Below, in pieces: positions 29,223 through 42,609 of a stretch of DNA of 64,000 nucleotides. The notes under the pieces were generated by a model, which was not told where the DNA came from, did no database searches, and saw only the letters and a program-made list of their open reading frames with translations. The stretch's first letter is position 1. The number at the start of each line of letters is the position of its first letter. Made by a program: the position numbers and the translations under genes. The stretch covers positions 124,001 through 188,000 of the forward strand of contig NW_027479056.1 in NCBI RefSeq assembly GCF_051014685.1, read 5' to 3'. The DNA comes from Ptiloglossa arizonensis. Lineage: Eukaryota > Arthropoda > Insecta > Hymenoptera > Colletidae.

Positions 29223-29860
29223 GTATACGTTATGCGTTATACGCTATACGTTATGCGTTATAGGATATACGTTATACGTTATAAGTTATACGTTATACGT
29301 TGTACGTTATACGTTATACGTTATACGTTATACGTTATACGTTATACGTTATACGTTATACGTTATACGTTATACGTTATACGTTATACGTTATACGTTA
29401 CACGTTATACGTTACACGTTATACGTTACACGTTATACGTTATACGCTATACGTTATACGTTGTACGTTATACGTTATAAGTTATACGTTATACGTTAGA
29501 CGTTACACGTTACACGTTATACGTTATACGTTATACGTTATACGTTATACGTTATACGTTATACGTTATACGGTATACGTTATACGTTATACGTTATACG
29601 TTATACGTTATACGTTATACGTTATACGTTATACGTTATACGTTATACGGTATACGTTATGCGTTATACGCTATACGTTATGCGTTATAGGATATACGTT
29701 ATACGTTATAAGTTATACGTTATACGTTGTACGTTATACGTTATACGTTATACGTTATACGTTATACGTTATACGTTATACGTTATACGTTATACGTTAT
29801 ACGTTATACGTTATACGTTATACGTTATACGTTATACGTTATACGTTATACGTTATACGT
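29223..29860 (+). repeat. E-module: cassette E, pure run, TTACACG alternation, TTAGACG group
   Basis: From cassette E at 29223: TTGTACG, a pure run, three TTACACG units alternating with TTATACG near 29.4 kb, TTATAAG, TTAGACG with two TTACACG, a GTATACG near 29573, then cassette E at 29650. The same module starts at 36503 and 39523, each reaching the next E copy after 427-434 bp. Confidence 0.82.
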
Positions 29861-29908
29861 TCTACGTTCTACGTTCTACGTTATACGTTATACGTTATAC
29901 GTTCTACG
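29860..29908 (+). repeat. Small TTCTACG block (3+1 units)
   Basis: Three TTCTACG, three TTATACG, one TTCTACG. Much reduced compared with the 3+3+7 arrangement at 37140, which sits in the same position relative to cassette E. Confidence 0.9.
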
Positions 29909-30237
29909 TTATACGTTGTACGTTATACGTTATACGTTATACGTTATACGTTATACGTTATACGTTATACGTTATACGTTATACGTTATACGTTATACGT
30001 TATACGTTATACGTTATACGTTGTACGTTATACGTTATACGTTATACGTTATACGTTATACGGTATACGTTATGCGTTATACGCTATACGTTATGCGTTA
30101 TAGGATATACGTTATACGTTATAAGTTATACGTTATACGTTATACGTTATACGTTATACGTTATACGTTATACGTTATACGTTATACGTTATACGTTATA
30201 CGTTATACGTTATACGTTATAAGTTATACGTTATACG

Positions 30238-30307
30238 TTCTACGTTATACGTTCTACGTTCTACGTTCTACGTTCTACGTTCTACGTTCTACGTTCTACG
30301 TTCTACG
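30238..30307 (+). repeat. TTCTACG block (1+8 units), second copy
   Basis: Same 1+8 arrangement 1,330 bp (190 units) after 28908, with the longer cassette E at 30343. The shared segment is about 230-290 bp. Confidence 0.92.
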
Positions 30308-30543
30308 TTATACGTTATACGTTATACGTTATACGTTATACGGTATACGTTATGCGGTATACGCTATACGTTATGCGTTATAGGATATACGTTATGCGTT
30401 ATAGGATATACGTTATACGTTATACGTTGTACGTTATACGTTATACGTTATACGTTATACGTTATACGTTATACGTTTTACGTTATACGTTATACGTTAT
30501 ACGTTATACGTTATACGTTATACGTTATACGTTATACGTTATA

Positions 30544-32200
30544 GAATATACGGTATAGGTTATACGTTATACGTTATACGTTATACGTTATACGTTACAC
30601 GTTATACGTTGTACGTTATACGTTATACGTTACACGTTATACATTATACGTTATACGTTATACGTTATACGTTATACGTTATACGTTATACGTTATACGT
30701 TATACGTTATACGTTATACGTTATACGTTATACGTTATACGTTATACGTTATACGTTATACGTTATACGTTATACGTTATACGTTATACGTTATACGTTA
30801 TACGTTATACGTTATACGTTATACGTTATACGTTATACGTTATACGTTATACGTTATACGTTATACGTTATACGTTGTACGTTATACGTTGTACGTTATA
30901 CGTTATACGTTATACGTTATACGTTATACGTTATACGTTATACGTTATACGTTATAGAATATACGTTATAGGTTATACGTTATACGTTATACGTTATACG
31001 TTATAAGTTATGCGTTATACGTTATACGTTATACATTATACGTTATACGTTATACGTTATACGTTATACGTTATAGAATATACGGTATAGGTTATACGTT
31101 ATACGTTATACGTTATACGTTATACGTTACACGTTATACGTTGTACGTTATACGTTATACGTTATACGTTATGGAATATACGGTATAGGTTATACGTTAT
31201 ACGTTATACGTTATACGTTATACGTTACACGTTATACGTTGTACGTTATACATTATACGTTACACGTTATACATTATACGTTATACGTTATACGTTATAC
31301 GTTATACGTTATACGTTATACGTTATAGAATATACGTTATAGGTTATACGTTATACGTTATACGTTATACGTTATAAGTTATACGTAATACGTTATACGT
31401 TAGACGTTACACGTTATATGTTATACGTTATACGTTATACATTATACGTTATACGTTATACGTTATACGTTATACGGTATAGAATATACGTTATACGTTA
31501 TACGTTATACGTGATTCGTTATACGTTAGACGTTACACAATATAGGTTATACGTTATACGTTATACGTTATACGTTATACGTTATACGTTATACGTTATA
31601 CGTTATACGTTATACATTATACGTTATACGTTATACGTTATACGTTATACGTTATAGAATATACGGTATAGGTTATACGTTATACGTTATACGTTATACG
31701 TTATACGTTACACGTTATACGTTGTACGTTATACGTTATACGTTACACGTTATACATTATACGTTATACGTTATACGTTATACGTTATACGTTATAGAAT
31801 ATACGTTATAGGTTATACGTTATACGTTATACGTTATACGTTATACGTTATAAGTTATACGTTATACGTTATACGTTATACGTTATACGTTATACGTTAA
31901 ACGTTATACGTTATACGTTGTACGTTATACGTTGTACGTTATACGTTATACGTTACACGTTATACATTATACGTTATACGTTATACGTTATACGTTATAC
32001 GTTATAGAATATACGTTATAGGTTATACGTTATACGTTATACGTTATACGTTATAAGTTATACGTTATACGTTATACGTTATACGTTATACGTTATACTA
32101 TATACGTTATACGTTATACGCTATACGTTATACGTTATACGTTATACGTTATACGTTATACGTTATACGTAATACGTTATACGTTAGACGTTACACGTTA
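30544..32200 (+). repeat. Left-type patch within the transition zone
   Basis: Cassettes B (30.54, 30.95, 31.07 and 31.17 kb), C (31512) and A (31400 and 32185) occur in the order seen at 20.5-22.1 and 24.6-26.2 kb. It is bounded on the left by the longer cassette E at 30343 and on the right by an 8-bp/6-bp pair at 32219-32295. A G-to-A change at a CpG (TTATACA, 31252) is private to this copy. Confidence 0.82.
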
Positions 32201-32218
32201 TATGTTATACGTTATACG

Positions 32219-32295
32219 TTTATACGTTATACGTTATACGTTATACGTTATACGTTATACGTTATACGTTATACGTTATACGTTATACGTTTACG
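32219..32295 (+). repeat. Compensating +1/-1 indel pair
   Basis: TTTATACG (8 bp) at 32219-32226 and TTTACG (6 bp) at 32290-32295 cancel, so the register is unchanged across the pair (cassette E at 29223 to 32457 is a multiple of 7). Confidence 0.85.
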
Positions 32296-32456
32296 TTATA
32301 CGTTATACGTTATACGTTATACGTTATACGTTATACGTTATACGTTATACGTTATACGTTATACGTTATACGTTATACGTTATACGTTATACGTTATACG
32401 TTATACGTTATACGTTATACGTTATACGTTATACGTTATACGTTATACGTTATACG

Positions 32457-33865
32457 GTATACGTTATGCGTTATACGCTATACGTTATGCGTTATAGGAT
32501 ATACGTTATACGTTATAAGTTATACGTTATACGTTGTACGTTATACGTTATACGTTATACGTTATACGTTATACGTTATACGTTATACGTTATACGTTAT
32601 ACGTTATACGTTATACGTTATACGTTATACGTTATACGTTACACGTTATACGTTACACGTTATACGTTACACGTTATACGTTATACGTTATACGTTATAC
32701 GTTATACGTTATACGTTATAAGTTATACGTTATACGTTAGACGTTACACGTTACACGTTATACGTTATACGTTATACGTTATACGTTATACGTTATACGT
32801 TATACGTTATACGTTATACGTTATACGTTATACGTTATACGTTATACGTTATACGTTATACGTTATACGTTATACGTTATACGTTATACGGTATACGTTA
32901 TGCGTTATACGCTATACGTTATGCGTTATAGGATATACGTTATACGTTATAAGTTATACGTTATACGTTGTACGTTATACGTTATACGTTATACGTTATA
33001 CGTTATACGTTATACGTTATACGTTATACGTTATACGTTATACGTTATACGTTATACGTTATACGTTATACGTTATACGGTATACGTTATGCGTTATACG
33101 CTATACGTTATGCGTTATAGGATATACGTTATACGTTATAAGTTATACGTTATACGTTATACGTTATACGTTATACGTTATACGTTATACGTTATACGTT
33201 ATACGTTATACGTTATACGTTATACGTTATACGTTATACGTTATACGTTATACGGTATACGTTATGCGTTATACGCTATACGTTATGCGTTATAGGATAT
33301 ACGTTATACGTTATAAGTTATACGTTATACGTTGTACGTTATACGTTATACGTTATACGTTATACGTTATACGTTATACGTTATACGTTATACGTTATAC
33401 GTTATACGTTATACGTTATACGTTATACGTTATACGTTATACGTTACACGTTATACGTTACACGTTATACGTTACACGTTATACGTTATACGTTATACGT
33501 TATACGTTATACGTTATACGTTATAAGTTATACGTTATACGTTAGACGTTACACGTTACACGTTATACGTTATACGTTATACGTTATACGTTATACGTTA
33601 TACGTTATACGTTATACGTTATACGTTATACGTTATACGTTATACGTTATACGTTATACGTTATACGTTATACGTTATACGTTATACGTTATACGGTATA
33701 CGTTATGCGTTATACGCTATACGTTATGCGTTATAGGATATACGTTATACGTTATAAGTTATACGTTATACGTTGTACGTTATACGTTATACGTTATACG
33801 TTATACGTTATACGTTATACGTTATACGTTATACGTTATACGTTATACGTTATACGTTATACGTT
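32457..33865 (+). repeat. ~798-bp tandem duplication with dense cassette E
   Basis: Cassette E starts at 32457, 32891, 33080, 33255 and 33696. TTGTACG at 32534 and 33332, and the TTACACG alternation and TTAGACG group that follow, recur at 798-805 bp (114-115 units). The spacing of 189 and 175 bp between three neighbouring E copies is the tightest seen. Confidence 0.85.
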
Positions 33866-33870
33866 ATACG

Positions 33871-34017
33871 TTCTACGTTCTACGTTCTACGTTCTACGTT
33901 CTACGTTCTACGTTCTACGTTCTACGTTATACGTTATACGTTCTACGTTCTACGTTCTACGTTCTACGTTCTACGTTCTACGTTATACGTTCTACGTTCT
34001 ACGTTATACGTTCTACG
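33871..34017 (+). repeat. TTCTACG block (8+6+2+1 units)
   Basis: Runs at 33871-33926 (8), 33941-33982 (6), 33990-34003 (2) and 34011-34017 (1), separated by one or two TTATACG units. It follows cassette E at 33696. Confidence 0.92.
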
Positions 34018-34997
34018 TTATACGTTATACGTTATACGTTATACGTTATACGTTATACGTTATACGTTATACGTTATACGTTACACGCTATACGTTATAC
34101 GTTATACGTTATACGTTATACGTTATACGTTATTCGTTATACGTTATACGTTATACGCTATACGTTATACGTTATACGTTATACGTTATACGTTATACGT
34201 TATACGTTATACGTTACACGTTATAAGTTACACGTTATACGTTACACGTTATACGTTACACGTTATACGTTATACGTTATACGTTATACGTTATACGTTA
34301 TACGTTATACGTTATACGTTATACGTTATACGTTATACGTTATACCTTATACGTTATACGTATTACGTTATACGTTATACGTTATACGTTATACGTTATA
34401 CGTTATACGTTACACGTTATACGTTATACGTTATACGTTATACGTTATACGTTATACGTTATACGTTATACGTTATACGTTATACGTTATACGTTATAGG
34501 ATATACGTTATGCGTTATAGGATATACGTTATACGTTATACGTTGTACGTTATACGTTATACGTTATACGTTATACGTTATACGTTATACGTTATACGTT
34601 ATACGTTATACGTTATACGTTATACGTTATACGTTATACGTTATACGTTATACGTTATACGGTATACGTTATGCGTTATACGCTATACGTTATGCGTTAT
34701 AGGATATACGTTATACGTTATAAGTTATACGTTATACGTTGTACGTTATACGTTATACGTTATACGTTATACGTTATACGTTATACGTTATACGTTATAC
34801 GTTATACGTTATACGTTATACGTTATACGTTATACGTTACACGTTATACGTTACACGTTATACGTTACACGTTATACGTTATACGTTATACGTTATACGT
34901 TGTACGTTATACGTTATAAGTTATACGTTATACGTTAGACGTTATACGTTATACGTTATACGTTATACGTTATACGTTATACGTTATACGTTATACG

Positions 34998-35900
34998 GTA
35001 TACGTTATGCGTTATACGTTATACGTTATACGCTATACGTTATACGTTATATGTTATACGTTATACGTTATACGTTATACGTTATACGTTACACGTTATA
35101 AGTTACACGTTATACGTTACACGTTATACGTTACACGTTATACGTTATACGTTATACGTTATACGTTATACGTTATACGTTATACGTTATACGTTATACG
35201 TTATACGTTATACGGTATACGTTATGCGTTATACGTTATACGTTATACGTTATACGTTATACGTTATAAGTTACACGTTATACGTTACACGTTATACGTT
35301 ACACGTTATACGTTATACGTTATACGTTATACGTTATACGTTATACGTTATACGTTACACGTTATAAGTTACACGTTATACGTTACACGTTATACGTTAC
35401 ACGTTATACGTTATACGTTATACGTTATACGTTACACGTTATACGTTACACGTTATACGTTACACGTTATACGTTATACGTTATACGTTATACGTTGTAC
35501 GTTATACGTTATAAGTTATACGTTATACGTTAGACGTTATACGTTATACGTTATACGTTATACGTTATACGTTATACGTTATACGTTATACGGTATACGT
35601 TATGCGTTATACGTTATACGTTATACGCCATACGTTATACGTTATACGTTATACGTTATACGTTATACGTTATACGTTATACGTTACACGTTATAAGTTA
35701 CACGTTATACGTTACACGTTATACGTTACACGTTATACGTTATACGTTATACGTTATACGTTATACGTTATACGTTATACGTTATACGTTATACGTTACA
35801 CGTTATACGTTACACGTTATACGTTACACGTTATACGTTATACGTTATACGTTATACGTTGTACGTTATACGTTATAAGTTATACGTTATACGTTAGACG
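34998..35900 (+). repeat. Short tandem modules with TTACACG-TTATAAG-TTACACG
   Basis: GTATACG-TTATGCG without the rest of cassette E occurs near 34999, 35214 and 35593, each followed by TTACACG, TTATAAG and three TTACACG units alternating with TTATACG. Module length varies (215 and 379 bp). TTATAAG-TTATACG-TTATACG-TTAGACG recurs near 34.92, 35.51 and 35.88 kb. Confidence 0.75.
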
Positions 35901-36180
35901 TTATACGTTATACGTTATACGTTATACGTTATACGTTATACGTTATACGTTATACGTTATACGTTATACGTTATACGTTATACGTTATACGTTATACGTT
36001 ATACGTTATACGTTATACGTTATACGTTGTACGTTATACGTTGTACGTTATACGTTATACGTTACACGTTATACATTATACGTTATACGTTATACGTTAT
36101 ACGTTATACGTTATAGAATATACGTTATAGGTTATACGTTATACGTTATACGTTATACGTTATAAGTTATACGTTATACG

Positions 36181-36250
36181 TTCTACGTTATACGTTCTAC
36201 GTTCTACGTTCTACGTTCTACGTTCTACGTTCTACGTTCTACGTTCTACG
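36181..36250 (+). repeat. TTCTACG block (1+8 units), third copy
   Basis: Same 1+8 arrangement as 28908 and 30238; longer cassette E follows at 36286. Offset from 30238 is 5,943 bp (849 units). Confidence 0.92.
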
Positions 36251-37139
36251 TTATACGTTATACGTTATACGTTATACGTTATACGGTATACGTTATGCGG
36301 TATACGCTATACGTTATGCGTTATAGGATATACGTTATGCGTTATAGGATATACGTTATACGTTATACGTTGTACGTTATACGTTATACGTTATACGTTA
36401 TACGTTATACGTTATACGATATACGTTATACGTTATACGTTATACGTTATACGTTATACGTTATACGTTATACGTTATACGTTATACGTTATACGTTATA
36501 CGGTATACGTTATGCGTTATACGCTATACGTTATGCGTTATAGGATATACGTTATACGTTATAAGTTATACGTTATACGTTGTACGTTATACGTTATACG
36601 TTATACGTTATACGTTATACGTTATACGTTATACGTTATACGTTATACGTTATACGTTATACGTTATACGTTATACGTTACACGTTATACGTTACACGTT
36701 ATACGTTACACGTTATACGTTATACGTTATACGTTATACGTTGTACGTTATACGTTATAAGTTATACGTTATACGTTAGACGTTACACGTTACACGTTAT
36801 ACGTTATACGTTATACGTTATACGTTATACGTTATACGTTATACGTTATACGGTATACGTTATACGTTATACGTTATACGTTATACGTTATACGTTATAC
36901 GTTATACGTTATACGTTATACGTTATACGTTATACGGTATACGTTATGCGTTATACGCTATACGTTATGCGTTATAGGATATACGTTATACGTTATAAGT
37001 TATACGTTATACGTTGTACGTTATACGTTATACGTTATACGTTATACGTTATACGTTATACGTTATACGTTATACGTTATACGTTATACGTTATACGTTA
37101 TACGTTATACGTTATACGTTATACGTTATACGTTATACG

Positions 37140-37230
37140 TTCTACGTTCTACGTTCTACGTTATACGTTATACGTTATACGTTCTACGTTCTACGTTCTA
37201 CGTTCTACGTTCTACGTTCTACGTTCTACG
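37140..37230 (+). repeat. TTCTACG block (3+7 units)
   Basis: Three TTCTACG, three TTATACG, seven TTCTACG, about 200 bp after cassette E at 36937. Confidence 0.92.
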
Positions 37231-37405
37231 TTATACGTTATACGTTATACGTTATACGTTATACGTTATACGTTATACGTTATACGTTATACGTTACACG
37301 CTATACGTTATACGTTATACGTTATACGTTATACGTTATACGTTATTCGTTATACGTTATACGTTATACGTTATACGTTATACGTTATACGTTATACGTT
37401 ATACG

Positions 37406-37496
37406 TTACACGTTATACGTTACACGTTATACGTTACACGTTATACGTTACACGTTATACGTTACACGTTATACGTTACACGTTATACGTTACGCG
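37406..37496 (+). repeat. 14-bp dimer tract TTACACG/TTATACG
   Basis: TTACACG alternates strictly with TTATACG at 37406, 37420, 37434, 37448, 37462 and 37476, ending in TTACGCG at 37490, a further change of the same unit. Comparable six-copy tracts start at 40454 and 45305 (4,851 bp apart), and three-copy tracts lie near 29.4, 32.64, 33.45, 34.84 and 36.68 kb. Confidence 0.88.
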
Positions 37497-37706
37497 TTAT
37501 ACGTTATACGTTATACGTTATACGTTATACGTTATACGTTATACGTTATACGTTATACGTTATACGTTATACGTTATACCTTATACGTTATACGTAATAC
37601 GTTATACGTTATACGTTATACGTTATACTTTATACGTTATACGTTACACGTTATACGTTATACGTTATACGTTATACGTTATACGTTATACGTTATACGT
37701 TATACG

Positions 37707-37811
37707 TTCTACGTTCTACGTTCTACGTTCTACGTTCTACGTTATACGTTCTACGTTCTACGTTCTACGTTCTACGTTCTACGTTCTACGTTCTACGTTC
37801 TACGTTCTACG
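37707..37811 (+). repeat. TTCTACG block (5+9 units)
   Basis: Five TTCTACG, one TTATACG, nine TTCTACG. The 39173 block has the same 5+1 start but eleven units in the second run. Confidence 0.92.
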
Positions 37812-38350
37812 TTATACGTTATACGTTATACGTTATACGTTATACGTTATACGTTATACGCTATACGTTATACGTTATACGTTATACGTTATACGTTATA
37901 CGTTATACGTTATACGTTATACGTTATACTTTATACGTTATACGTTATACGTTATACGTTATACGTTATACGTTATACGTTATACGTTATACGTTATACG
38001 TTATACGTCATACGATATACGTTATACGTTATACGTTATGCGTTATAGGATATACGTTGTACGTTATACGTTGTACGTTATACGTTATACGTTATACGTT
38101 ATACGTTATACGTTATACGTTATACGTTATACGTTATACGTTATACGTTATACGTTCTACGTTCTACGTTATACGTTATACGTTATACGTTATACGTTAT
38201 ACGTTATACGTTATACGTTATACGTTATACGTTATACTTTATACGTTATACGTTATACGTTATACGTTATACGTTATACGGTATACGTTATGCGTTATAC
38301 CCTATACGTTATACGTTATACGTTATACGTTATACGTTATACGTTATACG

Positions 38351-38360
38351 TTGTTATACG
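38351..38360 (+). repeat. 3-bp insertion (TTG) breaking the register
   Basis: TTG precedes a full TTATACG, adding 3 bp. Cassette E at 32457 and 41994 differ by a multiple of 7 plus 3, as this predicts. It lies between two near-identical GTATACG-TTATGCG-TTATACC groups at 38.28 and 38.38 kb, so it may mark a recombination junction. Confidence 0.82.
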
Positions 38361-39172
38361 TTATACGTTATACGTTATACGGTATACGTTATGCGTTATA
38401 CCCTATACGTTATACGTTATACGTTATACGTTATACGTTATACGTTATACGTTATACGTTAAACGTTAGACGTTATATGTTGTACGTTATACGTTGTACG
38501 TTATACGTTATATGTAATATGTATTACGTTATACGTTATACGCTATACGTTATACGTTACACGTTATACGTTATACGTTATACGTTTTACGTTATACGTT
38601 ATACGTTATACGTTATACTTTATACGTTATACGTTATACGTTATACGTTATACGTTATACGTTATACGTTATACGTTATACGTTATACGTTATACGTTAT
38701 ACGTTCTACGTTCTACGTTATACGTTCTACGTTATACGTTATACGTTATACGTTATACGTTATACGTTATACGTTATACGTTATACGTTACACGCTATAC
38801 GTTATACGTTATACGTTATACGTTATACGTTATACGTTATTCGTTATACGTTATACGTTATACGCTATACGTTATACGTTATACGTTATACGTTATACGT
38901 TATACGTTATACGTTACACGTTATAAGTTACACGTTATACGTTACACGTTATACGTTACACGTTATACGTTATACGTTATACGTTATACGTTATACGTTA
39001 TACGTTATACGTTATACGTTATACGTTATACGTTATACGTTATACGTTATACCTTATACGTTATACGTATTACGTTATACGTTATACGTTATACGTTATA
39101 CGTTATACGTTATACGTTACACGTTATACGTTATACGTTATACGTTATACGTTATACGTTATACGTTATACG

Positions 39173-39291
39173 TTCTACGTTCTACGTTCTACGTTCTACG
39201 TTCTACGTTATACGTTCTACGTTCTACGTTCTACGTTCTACGTTCTACGTTCTACGTTCTACGTTCTACGTTCTACGTTCTACGTTCTACG
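39173..39291 (+). repeat. TTCTACG block (5+11 units)
   Basis: Five TTCTACG, one TTATACG, eleven TTCTACG, then the longer cassette E at 39334. Confidence 0.92.
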
Positions 39292-40152
39292 TTATACGTT
39301 ATACGTTATACGTTATACGTTATACGTTATACGGTATACGTTATGCGGTATACGCTATACGTTATGCGTTATAGGATATACGTTATGCGTTATAGGATAT
39401 ACGTTATACGTTATACGTTGTACGTTATACGTTATACGTTATACGTTATACGTTATACGTTATACGTTATACGTTATACGTTATACGTTATACGTTATAC
39501 GTTATACGTTATACGTTATACGGTATACGTTATGCGTTATACGCTATACGTTATGCGTTATAGGATATACGTTATACGTTATAAGTTATACGTTATACGT
39601 TGTACGTTATACGTTATACGTTATACGTTATACGTTATACGTTATACGTTATACGTTATACGTTATACGTTATACGTTATACGTTATACGTTATACGTTA
39701 CACGTTATACGTTACACGTTATACGTTACACGTTATACGTTATACGTTATACGTTATACGTTGTACGTTATACGTTATAAGTTATACGTTATACGTTAGA
39801 CGTTACACGTTACACGTTATACGTTATACGTTATACGTTATACGTTATACGTTATACGTTATACGTTATACGGTATACGTTATACGTTATACGTTATACG
39901 TTATACGTTATACGTTATACGTTATACGTTATACGTTATACGTTATACGGTATACGTTATGCGTTATACGCTATACGTTATGCGTTATAGGATATACGTT
40001 ATACGTTATAAGTTATACGTTATACGTTGTACGTTATACGTTATACGTTATACGTTATACGTTATACGTTATACGTTATACGTTATACGTTATACGTTAT
40101 ACGTTATACGTTATACGTTATTCGTTATACGTTATACGTTATACGTTATACG

Positions 40153-40292
40153 TTCTACGTTCTACGTTCTACGTTCTACGTTATACGTTATACGTTCTAC
40201 GTTCTACGTTCTACGTTCTACGTTCTACGTTCTACGTTCTACGTTCTACGTTCTACGTTCTACGTTCTACGTTCTACGTTCTACGTTCTACG
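40153..40292 (+). repeat. TTCTACG block (4+14 units), the longest run
   Basis: Four TTCTACG, two TTATACG, then fourteen TTCTACG (98 bp), the longest uninterrupted run of this variant I found. Confidence 0.92.
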
Positions 40293-40761
40293 TTATACGT
40301 TATACGTTATACGTTATACGTTATACGTTATACGTTATACGTTACACGCTATACGTTATACGTTATACGTTATACGTTATACGTTATACGTTATTCGTTA
40401 TACGTTATACGTTATACGTTATACGTTATACGTTATACGTTATACGTTATACGTTACACGTTATACGTTACACGTTATACGTTACACGTTATACGTTACA
40501 CGTTATACGTTACACGTTATACGTTACACGTTATACGTTATACGTTATACGTTATACGTTATACGTTATACGTTATACGTTATACGTTATACGTTATACG
40601 TTATACGTTATACGTTATACGTTATACCTTATACGTTATACGTAATACGTTATACGTTATACGTTATACGTTATACGTTATACGTTATACGTTACACGTT
40701 ATACGTTATACGTTATACGTTATACGTTATACGTTATACGTTATACGTTATACGTTATACG

Positions 40762-40859
40762 TTCTACGTTCTACGTTCTACGTTCTACGTTATACGTTAT
40801 ACGTTCTACGTTCTACGTTCTACGTTCTACGTTCTACGTTCTACGTTCTACGTTCTACG
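40762..40859 (+). repeat. TTCTACG block (4+8 units)
   Basis: Four TTCTACG, two TTATACG, eight TTCTACG. A TTCTACG pair follows at 41342-41355. Confidence 0.92.
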
Positions 40860-42504
40860 TTATACGTTATACGTTATACGTTATACGTTATACGTTATAC
40901 GTTATACGTTATACGCTATACGTTATACGTTATACGTTATACGTTATACGTTATACGTTATACGTTATACGTTATACGTTATACGTTATACGTTATACGT
41001 TACACGTTATACGTTATACGTTCTACGTTATACGTTATACGTTATACGTTATACGTTATACGTTTTACGTTATACGTTATACGTTATACGTTATACTTTA
41101 TACGTTATACGTTATACGTTATACGTTATACGTTATACGTTATACGTTATACGTTATACGTTATACGTTATACGTTATACGTTATACGTTATACGTCATA
41201 CGATATACGTTATACGTTATACGTTATGCGTTATAGGATATACGTTGTACGTTATACGTTGTACGTTATACGTTATACGTTATACGTTATACGTTATACG
41301 TTATACGTTATACGTTATACGTTATACGTTATACGTTATACGTTCTACGTTCTACGTTATACGTTATACGTTATACGTTATACGTTATACGTTATACGTT
41401 ATACGTTATACGTTATACGTTATACTTTATACGTTATACGTTATACGTTATACGTTATACGTTATACGGTATACGTTATGCGTTATACCCTATACGTTAT
41501 ACGTTATACGTTATACGTTATACGTTATACGTTATACGTTATACGTTATACGTTAAACGTTAGACGTTATATGTTGTACGTTATACGTTGTACGTTATAC
41601 GTTATATGTAATATGTATTACGTTATACGTTATACGCTATACGTTATACGTTACACGTTATACGTTATACGTTATGCGTTATACGTTATACGTTATACGT
41701 TATACGTTATACTTTATACGTTATACGTTATACGTTATACGTTATACGTTATACGTTATACGTTATACGTTATACGTTATACGTTATACGTTATACGTTA
41801 TACGTTATACGTTATACGTTATACGTTATACGTTATGCGTTATAGGATATACGTTGTACGTTATACGTTGTACGTTATACGTTATACGTTATACGTTATA
41901 CGTTATACGTTATACGTTATACGTTATACGTTATACGTTATACGTTATACGTTATACGTTATACGTTATACGTTATACGTTATACGTTATACGGTATACG
42001 TTATGCGTTATACGCTATACGTTATGCGTTATAGGATATACGTTATACGTTATAAGTTATACGTTATACGTTATACGTTATACGTTATACGTTATACGTT
42101 ATACGTTATACGTTACACGCTATACGTTATACGTTATACGTTATACGTTATACGTTATACGTTATTCGTTATACGTTATACGTTATACGCTATACGTTAT
42201 ACGTTATACGTTATACGTTATACGTTATACGTTATACGTTACACGTTATAAGTTACACGTTATACGTTACACGTTATACGTTACACGTTATACGTTATAC
42301 GTTATACGTTATACGTTATACGTTATACGTTATACGTTATACGTTATACGTTATACGTTATACGTTATACCTTATACGTTATACGTAATACGTTATACGT
42401 TATACGTTATACGTTATACGTTATACGTTATACGTTACACGTTATACGTTATACGTTATACGTTATACGTTATACGTTATACGTTATACGTTATACGTTA
42501 TACG

Positions 42505-42609
42505 TTCTACGTTCTACGTTCTACGTTCTACGTTCTACGTTCTACGTTATACGTTATACGTTATACGATCTACGTTCTACGTTCTACGTTCTACGTTCTA
42601 CGTTCTACG
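42505..42609 (+). repeat. TTCTACG block (6+5 units) with ATCTACG
   Basis: Six TTCTACG, three TTATACG, one ATCTACG (42568-42574), five TTCTACG. ATCTACG is a further change of a TTCTACG unit and was seen only here. Confidence 0.9.

Larger units (their letters stand above)
1965..31546 (+). repeat. Cassette C family: 35-bp ATTCG group
   Basis: Five units long: a unit ending ATTCG, TTATACG, a TTAG unit, TTACACA and an ATRTAGG unit. Three subtypes exist. CCATTCG with TTAGGCG and ATGTAGG starts at 1965, 2434, 7846, 13708, 19550 and 23654. TCATTCG with ATATAGG starts at 2847, 8070 and 8294. TGATTCG with ATATAGG starts at 12179, 15584, 21076, 25187 and 31512. Fourteen copies in all, none after 31.55 kb. 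Confidence 0.9.
355..32200 (+). repeat. Cassette A family: TTAGACG-TTACACG-TTATATG
   Basis: A three-unit marker, usually preceded by TAATACG-TTATACG, seen with its first unit near 355, 684 (TTAGTCG), 1573, 3666, 4261, 5794, 7468, 8966, 12068, 15473, 20964, 22100, 23151, 25075, 26211, 27261, 28341, 31400 and 32185. Copies near 1573, 5794 and 7468 have TTACACA in place of TTACACG. The family stops after 32.2 kb, which helps define the left domain. The ATG in TTATATG creates spurious start codons. Confidence 0.85.
174..36130 (+). repeat. Cassette B family: TTATAGA-ATATACG then TTATAGG or GTATAGG
   Basis: A three- to four-unit marker in which TTATAGA-ATATACG is followed by TTATAGG (for example near 174, 502, 1393, 3492, 4087, 5621) or by GTATAGG (for example near 8450, 11091, 11740, 11838 and repeatedly at 14.5-31.7 kb). 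TTATAGA and TTATAGG supply TAG stops in + frames. The last copy is near 36.11 kb. A private change, TTATGGA, is visible near 31.17 kb. Confidence 0.8.
28607..38458 (+). repeat. Transition zone with mixed left and right cassettes
   Basis: Right-type cassette E and TTCTACG blocks become frequent here, but left-type patches persist: 30.54-32.2 kb carries cassettes A, B and C (C at 31512), and a single B copy lies near 36.11 kb. Module lengths between E copies are irregular (175 to 441 bp inside 32.46-33.70 kb). Interleaving suggests exchange between two array types rather than a single clean junction. Confidence 0.75.
39950..42160 (+). repeat. 4,851-bp-offset duplication, left copy
   Basis: Begins at cassette E (39950) and continues through TTCTACG blocks, a six-copy 14-bp dimer tract, cassette F at 41553 and cassette E at 41994, all recurring exactly 4,851 bp (693 units) later. 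Upstream the match extends to about 39.5 kb with a 56-bp length difference. It ends near 42.16 kb, where TTATTCG follows here but TTCTACG units follow in the other copy. Confidence 0.92.

Noticed and set aside
39600..42251. Open frame of 883 codons on the + strand
   Set aside because: Same cause: it begins at a TTG from TTGTACG and ends where variants create a stop. Its apparent paralogues simply follow the duplications.
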